DNA from: Pseudomonadota bacterium
GTDB taxonomy: Bacteria; Desulfobacterota; Desulfobulbia; Desulfobulbales; Desulfurivibrionaceae
DNA: 64,000 nt
Assembly (NCBI GenBank): GCA_018830485.1
Contig: JAHJRQ010000016.1
Location: forward strand, 1-64,000
Direction of reading: 5' to 3'
The translations under genes and the position numbers were made by a program. Below are positions 15,971-25,814 of the stretch, piece by piece; position 1 is the first letter of the stretch; the number at the start of each line of letters is the position of its first letter. Under the pieces are notes generated by a model. That model saw nothing but the letters and a program-made list of their open reading frames with translations, did not search any database and had not been told where the DNA came from.

Positions 15971-17896
15971 ATGCGGGAGATCGTCCTCGGCACGGCCGGC
16001 CATGTGGACCACGGCAAGACCAGTCTGGTCCGGGCCCTCACCGGCATTGACACCGACCGGCTGAAAGAGGAGAAGAAGCGGGGCATCACCATCGAGCTCG
16101 GCTTTGCCTTTCTCGATCTGCCCTGCGGCCACCGCCTCGGCATCATCGACGTGCCCGGCCACGAGCGGTTTGTGAAGAACATGGTGGCCGGCGCCACGGG
16201 CATCGATCTTTTGGCCTTTGTCATCGCGGCGGACGAGGGGATCATGCCCCAGACCAGGGAGCATTTCGAGATATGCCGTCTACTCGGAGTGAAGCGGGGG
16301 TTGGTGATCCTCACCAAGAAGGACATGGTGGATGCCGAGTGGCTGGCGCTGGTGCAGGAGGATGTCCGCCAGTTCCTGGCCGGCAGCTTTCTCGAAGATG
16401 CGCCCATGGTCGCGGTTTCCTCCACCACCGGCGAGGGGCTGGACGAGGTCCGGCAGGTGCTCGACACCATGGTCCGGGCCAGCGAGTTTTCCGAATCCCA
16501 TGGCCCGTTCCGGTTGCCTGTTGATCGAGTTTTCAGCATGAAGGGGTTCGGGGTGGTGGTCACCGGCACCTCCATCTCGGGCCGGATTTCCGTGGGCGAG
16601 GACATCACCGTCTACCCCCAGGGCCATACCGCCAAGATCCGCGGCATCCAGGTGCACGGTCAGGACGTGGATCTGGTCGAGGCGGGCAAGCGCACCGCCA
16701 TCAACATCCAGGGGCTGGACACCGAGATGCTCGGACGGGGCAACATGCTCGCCACTCCGGGGACCCTGGCGCCCTCCTATCTGCTGGACGGAGATTTTTT
16801 CTATCTCTCCGGCAACGCCAAACCCCTTAAAAACAGAAGCCGGGTGCGGGTGCACATCGGCACCGCCGAGATCATGGGCCGTATCGTTCTGCTGGAGGAT
16901 GAGGAGCTTGCTCCCGGTAGCCGGACCAACGTACAGATCCTGCTGGAGGAGCCCTTTGGCGCTTGGCCCGGAGACCGCTATGTGGTGCGGAGCTATTCGC
17001 CCGTGGCCACCATCGGCGGCGGCGTGATCTGGAACGGTTCCCCGCCCAAGCGGCGGCGTTTTAAGGAGGCGAACAGCGAGATTTTTGGACTGTATCAGGA
17101 GGGTTCGGCCGAGGATATCTCGCTCCTGCACCTTCGGGAGGCCGGGGTTGCCGGGCTCACCTTCGAATCGCTCTGCGTCAAGATGGGCCAGTTCGGCAAG
17201 CGTTTTAGAAAGCTGCTGGATACCCCCATCTCCAGCCGCAGGATCATCATGGTGGATTCCGAGCGGCAGCGCATGGTCGCGGCGGAAATCTTCGAGGCTA
17301 TGGGCGCATCGCTTACGAAGATCCTGGCTGATTTTCACCGGGACAATTCGATGAAGCCGGGCCTTTCCAAGGAGGAGCTGCGTTCCCGCCTGCACACCGA
17401 CATGGATCAGCGTTTTTTTCAATTGCTGCTCAACACCCTGGTCAAGCAGGGGACGATTGTTGTCGATGAGGCAACGGTGCGGCTGACAGGGCATCAGGTA
17501 TCGCTCAAGGCGGATGCCATGAGCATCCGCGCTGAAATGGAGGCCTTGTACACCGAGGCCGGCCTGACCCCGCCCACGGTGCGGGAGGTGCAGGAGCGGT
17601 TTGCCAAGTATCCCGTCCCCCTGGTCCGCGAGGTGCTTGAGCTGCTGGTCCGCGAGCAGGTTCTGGTCAAGACCAGCGAGGATCTTTATTTTCAGAGCCG
17701 GGCCATGGCAACCTTGCAGGAACAGCTCGTGGCCTTTATCAGAAAGGAAGGGGAGATCGACGCGCCCCGCTTTAAAAATCTCACCGGGTTGACCAGGAAA
17801 TTTTCTATCCCCCTGCTGGAGTATTTTGATAAAATTAAGGTGACTATCCGGGTTGGCGACCGCCGATTGCTGCGGGAGCGGCAGCCATCACCATGA
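15971..17896 (+). CDS. selB: Selenocysteine-specific elongation factor SelB
   Basis: A 641-residue translation factor that brings Sec-tRNA to UGA codons by binding the SECIS hairpin. The GTPase domain has G1 GHVDHGKT (10-17), DVPGHE and TKKD. EF-Tu-like beta-barrel domains II and III follow to about residue 340. The C-terminal third holds tandem winged helices ending in [15 protein letters not shown], which bind the mRNA hairpin. Length fits SelB, not EF-Tu. It sits between the MBL hydrolase and hflX, overlapping hflX by ATGA. No selA, selC or selD was seen in the window. A likely client is the HesB-like gene at 11470. Confidence 0.95.
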   Translation: MREIVLGTAGHVDHGKTSLVRALTGIDTDRLKEEKKRGITIELGFAFLDLPCGHRLGIIDVPGHERFVKNMVAGATGIDLLAFVIAADEGIMPQTREHFEICRLLGVKRGLVILTKKDMVDAEWLALVQEDVRQFLAGSFLEDAPMVAVSSTTGEGLDEVRQVLDTMVRASEFSESHGPFRLPVDRVFSMKGFGVVVTGTSISGRISVGEDITVYPQGHTAKIRGIQVHGQDVDLVEAGKRTAINIQGLDTEMLGRGNMLATPGTLAPSYLLDGDFFYLSGNAKPLKNRSRVRVHIGTAEIMGRIVLLEDEELAPGSRTNVQILLEEPFGAWPGDRYVVRSYSPVATIGGGVIWNGSPPKRRRFKEANSEIFGLYQEGSAEDISLLHLREAGVAGLTFESLCVKMGQFGKRFRKLLDTPISSRRIIMVDSERQRMVAAEIFEAMGASLTKILADFHRDNSMKPGLSKEELRSRLHTDMDQRFFQLLLNTLVKQGTIVVDEATVRLTGHQVSLKADAMSIRAEMEALYTEAGLTPPTVREVQERFAKYPVPLVREVLELLVREQVLVKTSEDLYFQSRAMATLQEQLVAFIRKEGEIDAPRFKNLTGLTRKFSIPLLEYFDKIKVTIRVGDRRLLRERQPSP

Positions 17897-19581
17897 TAAC
17901 CGGCAATACTGGCGGCCTGAAAACCGCCCAGTTGAAAGCGCTTGAGCGTATCGCAGGCCGGCGGGTTTCCCCGGACCTGATCGTCAGTCCGGAATTGGCA
18001 AAGGAGTTGTGCGCGGTTACCTGTGAGCTTGGGCGGCAGGTTGGCGTCTTGCTCAGCCGCGGCGGGCAGGTCGAGGCGGTCATGGTCGGGGATCATAAAT
18101 CCATCATGATTCCGGCCTTGAGGCAGTTTAAGGCCTCGGGCGGGCGGCTCAAGGGGTTGCGTTGCGTGCACACCCATCTTGCTGGCGAGGAGATCAGCGA
18201 AGACGACCTGATGGATCTGCTCTTCCTGCGGCTCGATATGATGACCGTGGTGAAGATGGATCAGGGCGGGGCAACGTGGCTCTCTTCCGCCCATCTGGTG
18301 CCGCAACCGGTGCAGGAGAAGAACTGGATCGTGTTGCCCCCGGAGATTCCCGGCAGGCAGGGCCATTTTCGGGAATTCATTGCCGGAATCGAAGATGAGT
18401 TTGCCAAGGCCCGCCCGGTGCGGGAGATCGATGCGGGCAGGGACCGGGCGATCCTGATCAGCGTGACCCCGCTCTCCAAGGGCAAGGCCCAGGAGTCCAT
18501 GGACGAGCTGTCTGAGCTGGCGCGTTCCGCCGAGGTAATCGTTCTCGACACCGTGGTGCAGCGCAGGGACAAGATCAACCCTCGGTTGATCCTGGGCAAG
18601 GGCAAGCTCGGCGAGATCATGCTGACCGCGCTGAGGCTCAATGCCAACCTGCTGATCTTCGACCAGGAGCTGAACCCGTCCCAGGTGCGCTCCATAACCG
18701 ACCACACCGAGCTGCGGGTCATCGACCGGACCCAGTTGATCCTTGATATCTTTGCCCGGCGGGCCTTGAGCCGGGAAGGCAAGCTGCAGATCGAGATGGC
18801 TCAGCTCAAATACATGCTGCCCAGATTGACCACCCGAGACGACGCCCTTTCCCGGCTCACCGGCGGCATCGGCGGCCGCGGCCCCGGCGAGACCCGCCTT
18901 GAAGTGGACCGCCGCCGGATCAACGACCGGCTGAGCAAGCTGGCCAAGAAACTGAAGGAGGTCAGCCGGGAGCGGGAACAGCGGCGAAGCCGCCGCCGCA
19001 AAAAGGACTTGCCGGTTCTTTCGCTGGTGGGCTATACCAATGCCGGCAAATCGACCCTGCTCAACACATTGACCAACAGCGCCATCGTCGCGGAAGACAA
19101 GCTGTTCGCCACCCTGGACCCGACCAGCCGGAGGCTCCGTTTTCCCGAGGATGTGGAGGTCATCATCACGGACACGGTGGGCTTTATCCGCCATCTGCCC
19201 GAGGAGTTGCTCAAGGCCTTCAAGGCGACCCTGGAGGAGCTGCACGAGGCGGACGTGCTGGTGCATGTGATCGATGCCGGCAATCCGCGCTACGGTGCCC
19301 ATGTCCAGGTGGTGGAGGAGCTGCTGCGAGAGCTTGAGCTGGATACTCTTCCCTGTCTCAAGGTTTTTAACAAGATCGATCTGGTTGAGCCGGAGGTTGT
19401 TGTCGAGCAGTTGCGGCTCTATGACGCTGTAGCCTTAAGCGCCCGTGATGCCGCAACCTTTGGTCCGTTTCTGGACAAGGCCAGGAGTCTGGTTCTGAAA
19501 AAATGGCAGAGGAGGGGGGGAGATGCTCAGTCCGAGATTCAGGAACACCCCCCCGGCACCCCGGTTTCTTCAACGACGTAA
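17893..19581 (+). CDS. hflX: GTPase HflX, long form
   Basis: A 562-residue ribosome-associated GTPase that splits stalled or heat-damaged ribosomes. The HflX core starts near residue 180, with the GKGKLGE motif near 238, FARRALSREGKLQIEMAQLKY near 287, and the coiled region before the G domain. G1 is GYTNAGKST (380-388), G3 DTVGFIRHLP and G4 NKID. Residues 1-175 are an N-terminal extension absent from the roughly 430-residue E. coli protein; similar long forms occur elsewhere. The start overlaps the selB stop, which implies coupled translation. Confidence 0.92.
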   Translation: MITGNTGGLKTAQLKALERIAGRRVSPDLIVSPELAKELCAVTCELGRQVGVLLSRGGQVEAVMVGDHKSIMIPALRQFKASGGRLKGLRCVHTHLAGEEISEDDLMDLLFLRLDMMTVVKMDQGGATWLSSAHLVPQPVQEKNWIVLPPEIPGRQGHFREFIAGIEDEFAKARPVREIDAGRDRAILISVTPLSKGKAQESMDELSELARSAEVIVLDTVVQRRDKINPRLILGKGKLGEIMLTALRLNANLLIFDQELNPSQVRSITDHTELRVIDRTQLILDIFARRALSREGKLQIEMAQLKYMLPRLTTRDDALSRLTGGIGGRGPGETRLEVDRRRINDRLSKLAKKLKEVSREREQRRSRRRKKDLPVLSLVGYTNAGKSTLLNTLTNSAIVAEDKLFATLDPTSRRLRFPEDVEVIITDTVGFIRHLPEELLKAFKATLEELHEADVLVHVIDAGNPRYGAHVQVVEELLRELELDTLPCLKVFNKIDLVEPEVVVEQLRLYDAVALSARDAATFGPFLDKARSLVLKKWQRRGGDAQSEIQEHPPGTPVSSTT

Positions 19582-19587
19582 GTGATT

Positions 19588-20175
19588 ATGCGCATCCCCA
19601 GCCGTACACGACAATTTCGCGTTTTTTCATCCCTGCTGCTCGCCCTGGCTCTTTTCTGGGGCGGGGGGGAGCCCGCGTTTGCCCAGAACGCGACCATCGA
19701 GGAGTTGATCGTTACCAATTCCAGTACGGATCTGCTGCTGTTTCTCACGGTCAATAATGCCTTTACCAAGCAGATGGAGGAGGGGATCAAAAACGGCATC
19801 CCGGTGACCTTCAATTTTTACGTGAAGCTGGAACGGAAGCGGAATACCTGGCTGAACCAGCAGCTCGTTTCCCTGCAGTTTGACCATACCCTGAGCTATG
19901 ACACCCTGAAGGAGGAGTACTCCATCGTCCGTTCGGAAACCTCCGGTCAGACCTTCCGCACCAAGTCGCTGGCCGAGGCTAAAAAAGCCATGGCCCAGCT
20001 CAACGGACCGACGATTGTGCCCCTGAAATCCCTGCTGCCGGAGGCGGGATACCTGCTCAGGGTGAAGGCCAAGCTTGCGGAAAAAACCCTGCCGCTTTAT
20101 TTCCACTATGTAATTCCCTTTTTGAGCCTTTGGGATTTTGAAACCGAGTGGTACACCGTGGAGTTCAGATATTAG
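19588..20175 (+). CDS. DUF4390-type exported protein
   Basis: A 195-residue protein with a basic N-terminus and signal peptide (FSSLLLALALFWGGGEPAFA-Q, cleavage near 29-33), then a beta-rich domain. The pattern of paired strands (VTFNFYVKLERKRNTW, then LSYDTLKEEYSIV) and the final WYTVEFRY are typical of DUF4390 proteins, which are often encoded just before NtrY-like kinases, as here. The function is unknown; a role in sensing by the kinase is inferred from context. A GTG at 19582, touching the hflX stop, is an alternative start. Confidence 0.75.
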   Translation: MRIPSRTRQFRVFSSLLLALALFWGGGEPAFAQNATIEELIVTNSSTDLLLFLTVNNAFTKQMEEGIKNGIPVTFNFYVKLERKRNTWLNQQLVSLQFDHTLSYDTLKEEYSIVRSETSGQTFRTKSLAEAKKAMAQLNGPTIVPLKSLLPEAGYLLRVKAKLAEKTLPLYFHYVIPFLSLWDFETEWYTVEFRY

Positions 20176-20294
20176 GAGCCGTTGCAGAATGAAAGTTGAT
20201 GGCCAGATTATTTCGTTACGGCTCCTTACGTCGTTAACACTGCTGCCGTTTTTGCAAATCAGAAGGCAAGATTATCTTGCAACGACGGCTTAGC

Positions 20295-22529
20295 ATGGAG
20301 GCAGTCGACGGGGAGGTTCTCAGGAAAGACAGGCTGCGCCGCAAAAAGCGCATCCGTCTGATCATCCTTGCCTGTCTCGTTCTGATCCCCCTGCTGACCT
20401 ATTTGGAAACCAGGGTTGTGCAACTGGGAACCGTTCCCTTTCCGGTCAGCGGCAATGTCCTGATCTTCGTCCTCATCAACTTCAATGTTCTCCTCTTGCT
20501 GTTGATGGTTTTTCTGGTCCTCCGCAATCTGGCGCAGCTTGTTTTTGAGCGGCGGAGACGGTTCCTTGGCACAAAGCTCCGCTCCAAGCTGGTCATCGCC
20601 TTTGTCTCCATGTCCTTTTTTCCCACCGGGCTGCTTTTTTTCATTGCCCTGCAGTTTGTCTCCACCAGCATGGATTACTGGTTCAATAGCAACGTGGCCC
20701 AGTCCCTTGAGGAGTCGATTGCCATCGCCAAGAACAGTTACCAGGAAACCCAGGAGCAGGTAGACAGGCAGGCGCGTCTCATCGGGGACCGGTTGGATGC
20801 AAAGCGGTACGGGGATATTTCCTGGAAAGATGCCGAGCCGGTGTTGAAAGACATCATGAAAACCCATGGGTTGGCTGGAATCGAGGTGATCTCCGGCCAA
20901 CGAGAGGTGCTGGCCCGGGCGTACCGGCCTGAAATCATTAAGGAGGGTGTGCCGGAGATTCCGCTGGACACGATCCGCAACGCCCTTGCCGACAATACTG
21001 AGCAGATAACCATCCAGCCGGTGGCCGCCGGGGAGCTGGTCCGGGGGGTGAGCTCGATCCGGATCGACGGGGCGGATGCTGGTCAGGGGGCGCTGATCGT
21101 CTCCCTGCTTATTCCCCAGGAACGGGTCAGGCAGATGCAGACCATCTCCGCCGGGTACGAAGGCTACAAGCAGTTGATGATTCTCAAGGCCCCGATTAAA
21201 ACCAGCCTGCTGGTCATGCTGCTGATCGTCACCCTGCTCATTGTTTTTTGCGCGGTCTGGTTCGCCTTTTATGTGGCCGGCGGACTGACAGGCCCCATCG
21301 GCAGGCTGGCCGAGGCGACTCGGCGGGTTGCCGAAGGGGAACTGGATTTTGTTCTGGAAAAGACCTCGGGCGACGAGATGGGAACCTTGGTCGATTCCTT
21401 CAACCGGATGACCAGCGATCTCCTCGCCAGTAAACGGCAGCTCGAAGAAGCAAACAGCGCCCTGCGTCAGGGCAATCTCGATGCCGAGACCAGACGCCGT
21501 TACATGGAGATTGTTCTGCAAAGCGTGGCGGCCGGGGTCATCTCCCTGGATGAGCACGGGAGGATTACCACGATCAACCGGTTTGCCGAGGAACTGCTTC
21601 GCATTGACCGCAGGGATTTTGAGGGCAAGGAGTATCAGGCGGTTCTCCGGCCGGAGCACCGGGCTGTCCTGGATGGTTTCCTCGGCGAGCTGTCGCGTAG
21701 CGGCAAATCTTCGCTGGAAAGGCCCCTGCGCCTTACGGTGGGCGATGAAACCTTTTCTCTGCGGGTGAATGTGACCCGGCTTGAGGATGAGAACAACCAA
21801 TCCCTGGGCGTGGTTCTGGTGTTCGACAACCTCACCGAGCTGGAAAAGGCGCAGCGGATGGCGGCCTGGCGTGAGGTGGCGCGGAGGATCGCCCATGAGG
21901 TGAAAAATCCCCTGACCCCCATCCAGCTTTCTGCCCAGCGGCTCCGCAAGCGGTATCTCGACCGGCTGGAGGGGGACCAGGAGGTTTTCGATGTCTGCAC
22001 CAAAACCATCATCAACCAGGTTGACGAGCTGAAAAAACTGGTGAGCGAATTTTCCAGTTTCGCCCGGATGCCCGCGGTGCATAAAGCCATGGGGAATATC
22101 GCCGAAATGGCCAACGAGGCCTTTGTCCTCTATCAGGAGGCCCACAAGGACAGGCTGTTTCGTTTGCGGGTGGAGGGGCCTATCCCGTTGTTTTCCTTTG
22201 ACGTCAAGCAGATGAAGCGGGTTCTCGTTAACCTGCTCAATAATGCCGTGGCCGCCACTTCCGCGGCTGGAGTGATCGAGATCGTTCTTGCCTGCGAGGA
22301 AGAGCGCAATGTGGTCATCCTCGAGGTGCGCGACAATGGCGCCGGGGTCAGCGATCAGGACAAGCTGCGGCTCTTTGAGCCCTATTTTTCAAGGAAAAAG
22401 ACCGGAACCGGTCTGGGGCTGGCCATAGCCAGCACGGTGGTTGCGGATCATCACGGCTATATCAGGGTTAAGGACAATGAGCCCCATGGGGCCCGTTTCA
22501 TCATTGAACTACCCTTAAGCAATGGCTAG
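20295..22529 (+). CDS. NtrY-like membrane sensor histidine kinase
   Basis: A 744-residue kinase. Hydrophobic segments near residues 20-40, 58-80 and 98-122 and again near 305-327 anchor an extracytoplasmic sensor region. A HAMP domain (GGLTGPIGRLAEATRRVAEG, about 330-380), a PAS domain (about 405-520) and the kinase core follow. The H box is RRIAHEVKNPLTPI with H534; the ATPase boxes are NLLNNAVAA, RDNGAGV and TGTGLGLAIA. The layout and the EVKNPLTPIQLSA sequence are those of NtrY. The ATG at 20295 lacks a clear ribosome site. The regulator gene follows. A hairpin GGAGCCGT/ACGGCTCC lies at 20176-20224 just before it. Confidence 0.9.
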   Translation: MEAVDGEVLRKDRLRRKKRIRLIILACLVLIPLLTYLETRVVQLGTVPFPVSGNVLIFVLINFNVLLLLLMVFLVLRNLAQLVFERRRRFLGTKLRSKLVIAFVSMSFFPTGLLFFIALQFVSTSMDYWFNSNVAQSLEESIAIAKNSYQETQEQVDRQARLIGDRLDAKRYGDISWKDAEPVLKDIMKTHGLAGIEVISGQREVLARAYRPEIIKEGVPEIPLDTIRNALADNTEQITIQPVAAGELVRGVSSIRIDGADAGQGALIVSLLIPQERVRQMQTISAGYEGYKQLMILKAPIKTSLLVMLLIVTLLIVFCAVWFAFYVAGGLTGPIGRLAEATRRVAEGELDFVLEKTSGDEMGTLVDSFNRMTSDLLASKRQLEEANSALRQGNLDAETRRRYMEIVLQSVAAGVISLDEHGRITTINRFAEELLRIDRRDFEGKEYQAVLRPEHRAVLDGFLGELSRSGKSSLERPLRLTVGDETFSLRVNVTRLEDENNQSLGVVLVFDNLTELEKAQRMAAWREVARRIAHEVKNPLTPIQLSAQRLRKRYLDRLEGDQEVFDVCTKTIINQVDELKKLVSEFSSFARMPAVHKAMGNIAEMANEAFVLYQEAHKDRLFRLRVEGPIPLFSFDVKQMKRVLVNLLNNAVAATSAAGVIEIVLACEEERNVVILEVRDNGAGVSDQDKLRLFEPYFSRKKTGTGLGLAIASTVVADHHGYIRVKDNEPHGARFIIELPLSNG

Positions 22530-22627
22530 AAAAGCGTGTTATCTGCCCGGCAGGGCATGGTATAGTGGGAACAGGCGGACAAGTTTTCGCGAAACGGCAG
22601 CAGCAAAGCGGCGGCAGTGAAACGGCG

Positions 22628-23998
22628 ATGGCAAAGACAATCCTTATCATAGACGATGAAGCGAGTATCCGCGAGTCTCTGTCCGGCATTCTGGCGGATG
22701 AAGGGTTTCTTGCGCTTTCCGCCGAGGATGGGCAGCAGGGCCTTTCCCTTCTGGAGGATGAGCAGGTCGACCTGGTGCTGCTCGATATCTGGATGCCTGG
22801 GCTGGACGGCCTTGAAGTGCTCAAGCGCATCAAGGAAACCCAGGCCGAATTGCCGGTGATCATGATCTCCGGGCACGGCACCATTGAAACCGCGGTGCAG
22901 GCCACCAAGATGGGGGCCTATGATTTTATCGAAAAGCCGCCCTCCTATGACAAGATCATCCTCTCCATCAACAACGCCCTGGATCTGGCCCGGCTCAAAA
23001 AGGAAAACCTGATCCTGCGTCAGCAAACCCAGCGCGCCACCCAACTCACCGGGAATTCGCCGGCCATGATGGCGCTGAGGCAGTTGGTGGAGCGGGTGGC
23101 GCCCACCGAGGCGTGGGTTTTGATCCGGGGAGAGCATGGCACCGGCAAGGAGCTGGTGGCGCAGAGTATCCACCGGTTGTCAAAAAACGCGGCCAAGCCG
23201 ATGATCGAACTGAACTGCGCCGCCATTCCGGAGGAACTGATCGAATCCGAGCTGTTCGGGCATGAGAAGGGCTCGTTCACCGGGGCCACTGCCAGCCGGC
23301 GGGGGAAGTTCGATCTGGCTGACGGCACCACGCTCTTTTTGGATGAAATCGGCGACATGAGCCTCAAGACCCAGGCCAAGGTGCTGCGCATCCTGCAGGA
23401 GCAGAAATTTGAGCGGGTGGGCGGCTCGAAAACCATCCAGGTCGAAGTTCGGGTGCTGGCCGCCACCAACAAGGATCTTGAGCAGGAGATCGAAAACGGC
23501 GCCTTCCGGGCGGATCTTTTTTACCGGCTCAACGTGGTGCCCATTCAGGTGCCGCCGCTTCGGGAGCGGAGGGAGGATATCCCCCTGCTGGTCGCCGATT
23601 TCGTGGCGGACAACGCGAGAAAGGGACTGGGCGAAAAAGAATTCAGTACAGGCGCTCTGCAGGCCATGATGCGTCACGCCTGGCCGGGCAATGTCCGCGA
23701 ACTGCGCAATTTTGTGGAGCGGGTCATGATTATGTGTGCGGCGGATACGGTTGACGAGGCGGAAGTCGTGCGGCTGCTCGGCATTGCGCCGGGGGAAGAC
23801 GCGCCTTCGGCCGCCGGCTTGGACGCGCTCTACCACACCTTGAGCTACAAAGAGGCCAAGAAGATTTTCGAACGGGATTTCTTAAAGGCCCGCCTCGCAG
23901 GCAATGAGGGGAATATTTCCCAGACCGCGGAACAAATAGGTCTGGAGCGTAGTCATCTGCACAGGAAGATGAAGTCCCTGTCCCTGGGTGAAGAATAA
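22628..23998 (+). CDS. NtrX-like sigma-54-dependent response regulator
   Basis: A 456-residue activator. The receiver domain has DD (9-10), phosphoacceptor D53 in LLDIWMPG, T/S switch region and K103. The AAA+ domain (about 140-370) has Walker A GEHGTGKE (168-175), the sigma-54 contact loop GSFTGA (215-220, Ser replacing the usual Ala), and LFLDEIGDM. A Fis-type helix-turn-helix is at the C-terminus (GNISQTAEQIGLERSHLHRKMKSL). The start at 22628 gives the usual receiver N-terminus. It pairs with the preceding kinase; promoters controlled are not visible here. Confidence 0.92.
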   Translation: MAKTILIIDDEASIRESLSGILADEGFLALSAEDGQQGLSLLEDEQVDLVLLDIWMPGLDGLEVLKRIKETQAELPVIMISGHGTIETAVQATKMGAYDFIEKPPSYDKIILSINNALDLARLKKENLILRQQTQRATQLTGNSPAMMALRQLVERVAPTEAWVLIRGEHGTGKELVAQSIHRLSKNAAKPMIELNCAAIPEELIESELFGHEKGSFTGATASRRGKFDLADGTTLFLDEIGDMSLKTQAKVLRILQEQKFERVGGSKTIQVEVRVLAATNKDLEQEIENGAFRADLFYRLNVVPIQVPPLRERREDIPLLVADFVADNARKGLGEKEFSTGALQAMMRHAWPGNVRELRNFVERVMIMCAADTVDEAEVVRLLGIAPGEDAPSAAGLDALYHTLSYKEAKKIFERDFLKARLAGNEGNISQTAEQIGLERSHLHRKMKSLSLGEE

Positions 23999-24009
23999 GG
24001 GAGGAGGCC

Positions 24010-25767
24010 ATGAACGAATACGACACCACCCTTCCCGACCAGAAGGAGTTGGAAAAAGAGATCGGGGAGTATCTCAGCAAAAAGTACGGGCAGAAGGTGA
24101 AGATCATCTCCAGCGGCCTGTTGCCCATGCCCCGGAGCGAAGAGGCCGACGCCGGCAAGCCGGGCGCCTGCGGCGCGGCGGATTTTCATTTCGACACCAA
24201 CCCGGAAGAGCTTATTGCCTATCTCGACGAGTATGTGGTGAGGCAGGATGAGGCCAAGGCCATTCTTGCCACCAAGATCTGCACCCACTTCAACCGAATC
24301 AGCTACGCCCAGGCCAATCCCCGCACGGCAAGGCGCAGCATGGGGCAGATCAAAAGCAACGTCTTACTGATGGGCCCGACCGGGGTAGGCAAGACCTTCC
24401 TCATCAAGCTCATCGCCCGGCATCTCGGGGTGCCCTTCATCAAGGGCGACGCCACCAAGTTCAGCGAAACAGGCTACGTGGGCGGGGATGTTGATGATCT
24501 GGTCCGCGATCTGGTCCGGGAGGCGGACGGGGATATCGAACGGGCCCAGTACGGCATTATCTATCTGGACGAGATCGACAAGATCGCCGCCAGCCCTTTG
24601 CGAATCGGGGCGGATGTTTCCCGCACCGGGGTGCAGCGCGCCTTGCTCAAGCCCATGGAGGAAACCGAGGTCGAGCTCAAGGCCGCCCACGATCCGGTCT
24701 CGCAGATCGAGGCCATCGAACAGTATCGGGCAACGGGCAAGCGGGAGCGGCGGGTGGTCAATACCAGGAATATCCTCTTTATTATGAGCGGCGCTTTTGC
24801 CGGGCTTGAGGATATCATCAAGAAACGGGTGCAGCAGCAATCCATGGGCTTTGAAAGTTCCGTCTCCTCGGTGAAAACAAGCGGGAGGTTTCTCAAGCAG
24901 GTCAAGGCCGAGGATCTCGTTGAGTTTGGTTTTGAAAGCGAGTTTGTCGGGCGGTTGCCGGTCATCGCCGTACTCGATGAACTGAGCGAGGATGATTTTT
25001 ACGAGATCCTGGCCAATCCCAACAGCTCCATCGTGGTTGCCAAGAAACAGGATTTCCGGGTGTACGGGGTCAATCTCCAGTTTGAAGACGCGGCGCTGCG
25101 CGAAATCGCCACGCTGGCCAAGCGGGAACGGACCGGAGCCCGCGGGCTGGTGAGTGTCATGGAGAAAATCCTGCTCCACTACGAAAAGAAGCTGCCCTCC
25201 ACCAGCATCCGGTATCTTGTGGTGGATGTGGAGATGGTATGCTCGCCCGGAGTGGTGCTCGAAAGGCTCTTGGCGGACCCTGGGGTGCAGGCGGATCATC
25301 GGGCCCGTTTCGAGGCGTTGCAGGCGGTTGAGTTTGAGCGGCTGATATCCTTTATTCTCAAGCGGATGGGCAATTACCTGGAAGACCATCAGGTACTCAC
25401 CACCCCGAAGCGATTGCAGCTCATGGCTAAGGAGAGTCAGGAACAGGATGTGGACCTCCGCGAGGTGTGCGATGGTTTTATCCGGCTGATTCAGGCCATT
25501 CACGGCAGCGAGGCGGAGATCAGCGAAAAGTGCGGGGTGCGGGTCAACTTTGACGATGAGGCAGTTGACCAGATCCTGACGCGGGAGCCGCGGACCCTTG
25601 AGAACATCCAGGCCGCGTGCGCTCATATTTTTCAGGCCATGGAATACGGCTTGCGGCTCATGGGGCAGAAAAAAGGGGTTTCCCGGGTGGTTGTTCCCAA
25701 GGAGGGGGTCGATACGCCGGAGCGGTATATAAATACCCTGGTGGGGGAAGCCTTTAAGATTGAATAG
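24010..25767 (+). CDS. ClpX-like AAA+ unfoldase, no zinc domain, extended C-terminus
   Basis: A 585-residue ClpX-like ATPase. Walker A GPTGVGKT is at about 122-129, pore loop [11 protein letters not shown] follows, Walker B is [11 protein letters not shown], and the sensor/arginine parts ERTGARGL are present near 375. A loop with SMGFE occupies the place of the ClpP-binding IGF loop. The N-terminal C4 zinc-binding domain of ClpX is missing: about 65 unrelated residues take its place. After the small domain ([11 protein letters not shown] near 353) a further 180 residues include [15 protein letters not shown] near 509, which looks like a second copy of that domain. It lies 11 bases after the NtrX-like gene. 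This is probably a paralogue of standard ClpX. Confidence 0.85.
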   Translation: MNEYDTTLPDQKELEKEIGEYLSKKYGQKVKIISSGLLPMPRSEEADAGKPGACGAADFHFDTNPEELIAYLDEYVVRQDEAKAILATKICTHFNRISYAQANPRTARRSMGQIKSNVLLMGPTGVGKTFLIKLIARHLGVPFIKGDATKFSETGYVGGDVDDLVRDLVREADGDIERAQYGIIYLDEIDKIAASPLRIGADVSRTGVQRALLKPMEETEVELKAAHDPVSQIEAIEQYRATGKRERRVVNTRNILFIMSGAFAGLEDIIKKRVQQQSMGFESSVSSVKTSGRFLKQVKAEDLVEFGFESEFVGRLPVIAVLDELSEDDFYEILANPNSSIVVAKKQDFRVYGVNLQFEDAALREIATLAKRERTGARGLVSVMEKILLHYEKKLPSTSIRYLVVDVEMVCSPGVVLERLLADPGVQADHRARFEALQAVEFERLISFILKRMGNYLEDHQVLTTPKRLQLMAKESQEQDVDLREVCDGFIRLIQAIHGSEAEISEKCGVRVNFDDEAVDQILTREPRTLENIQAACAHIFQAMEYGLRLMGQKKGVSRVVVPKEGVDTPERYINTLVGEAFKIE

Positions 25768-25814
25768 GGGCTGGGGGAAGATTTCCGCCAGCAGAAAAAA
25801 GGAGAGCATTGATC

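Noticed and set aside
20259-22145. A 628-codon open frame antisense to the NtrY-like kinase
   Set aside because: Shadow of a conserved gene; repeated DxD/Gln-rich content without a domain.
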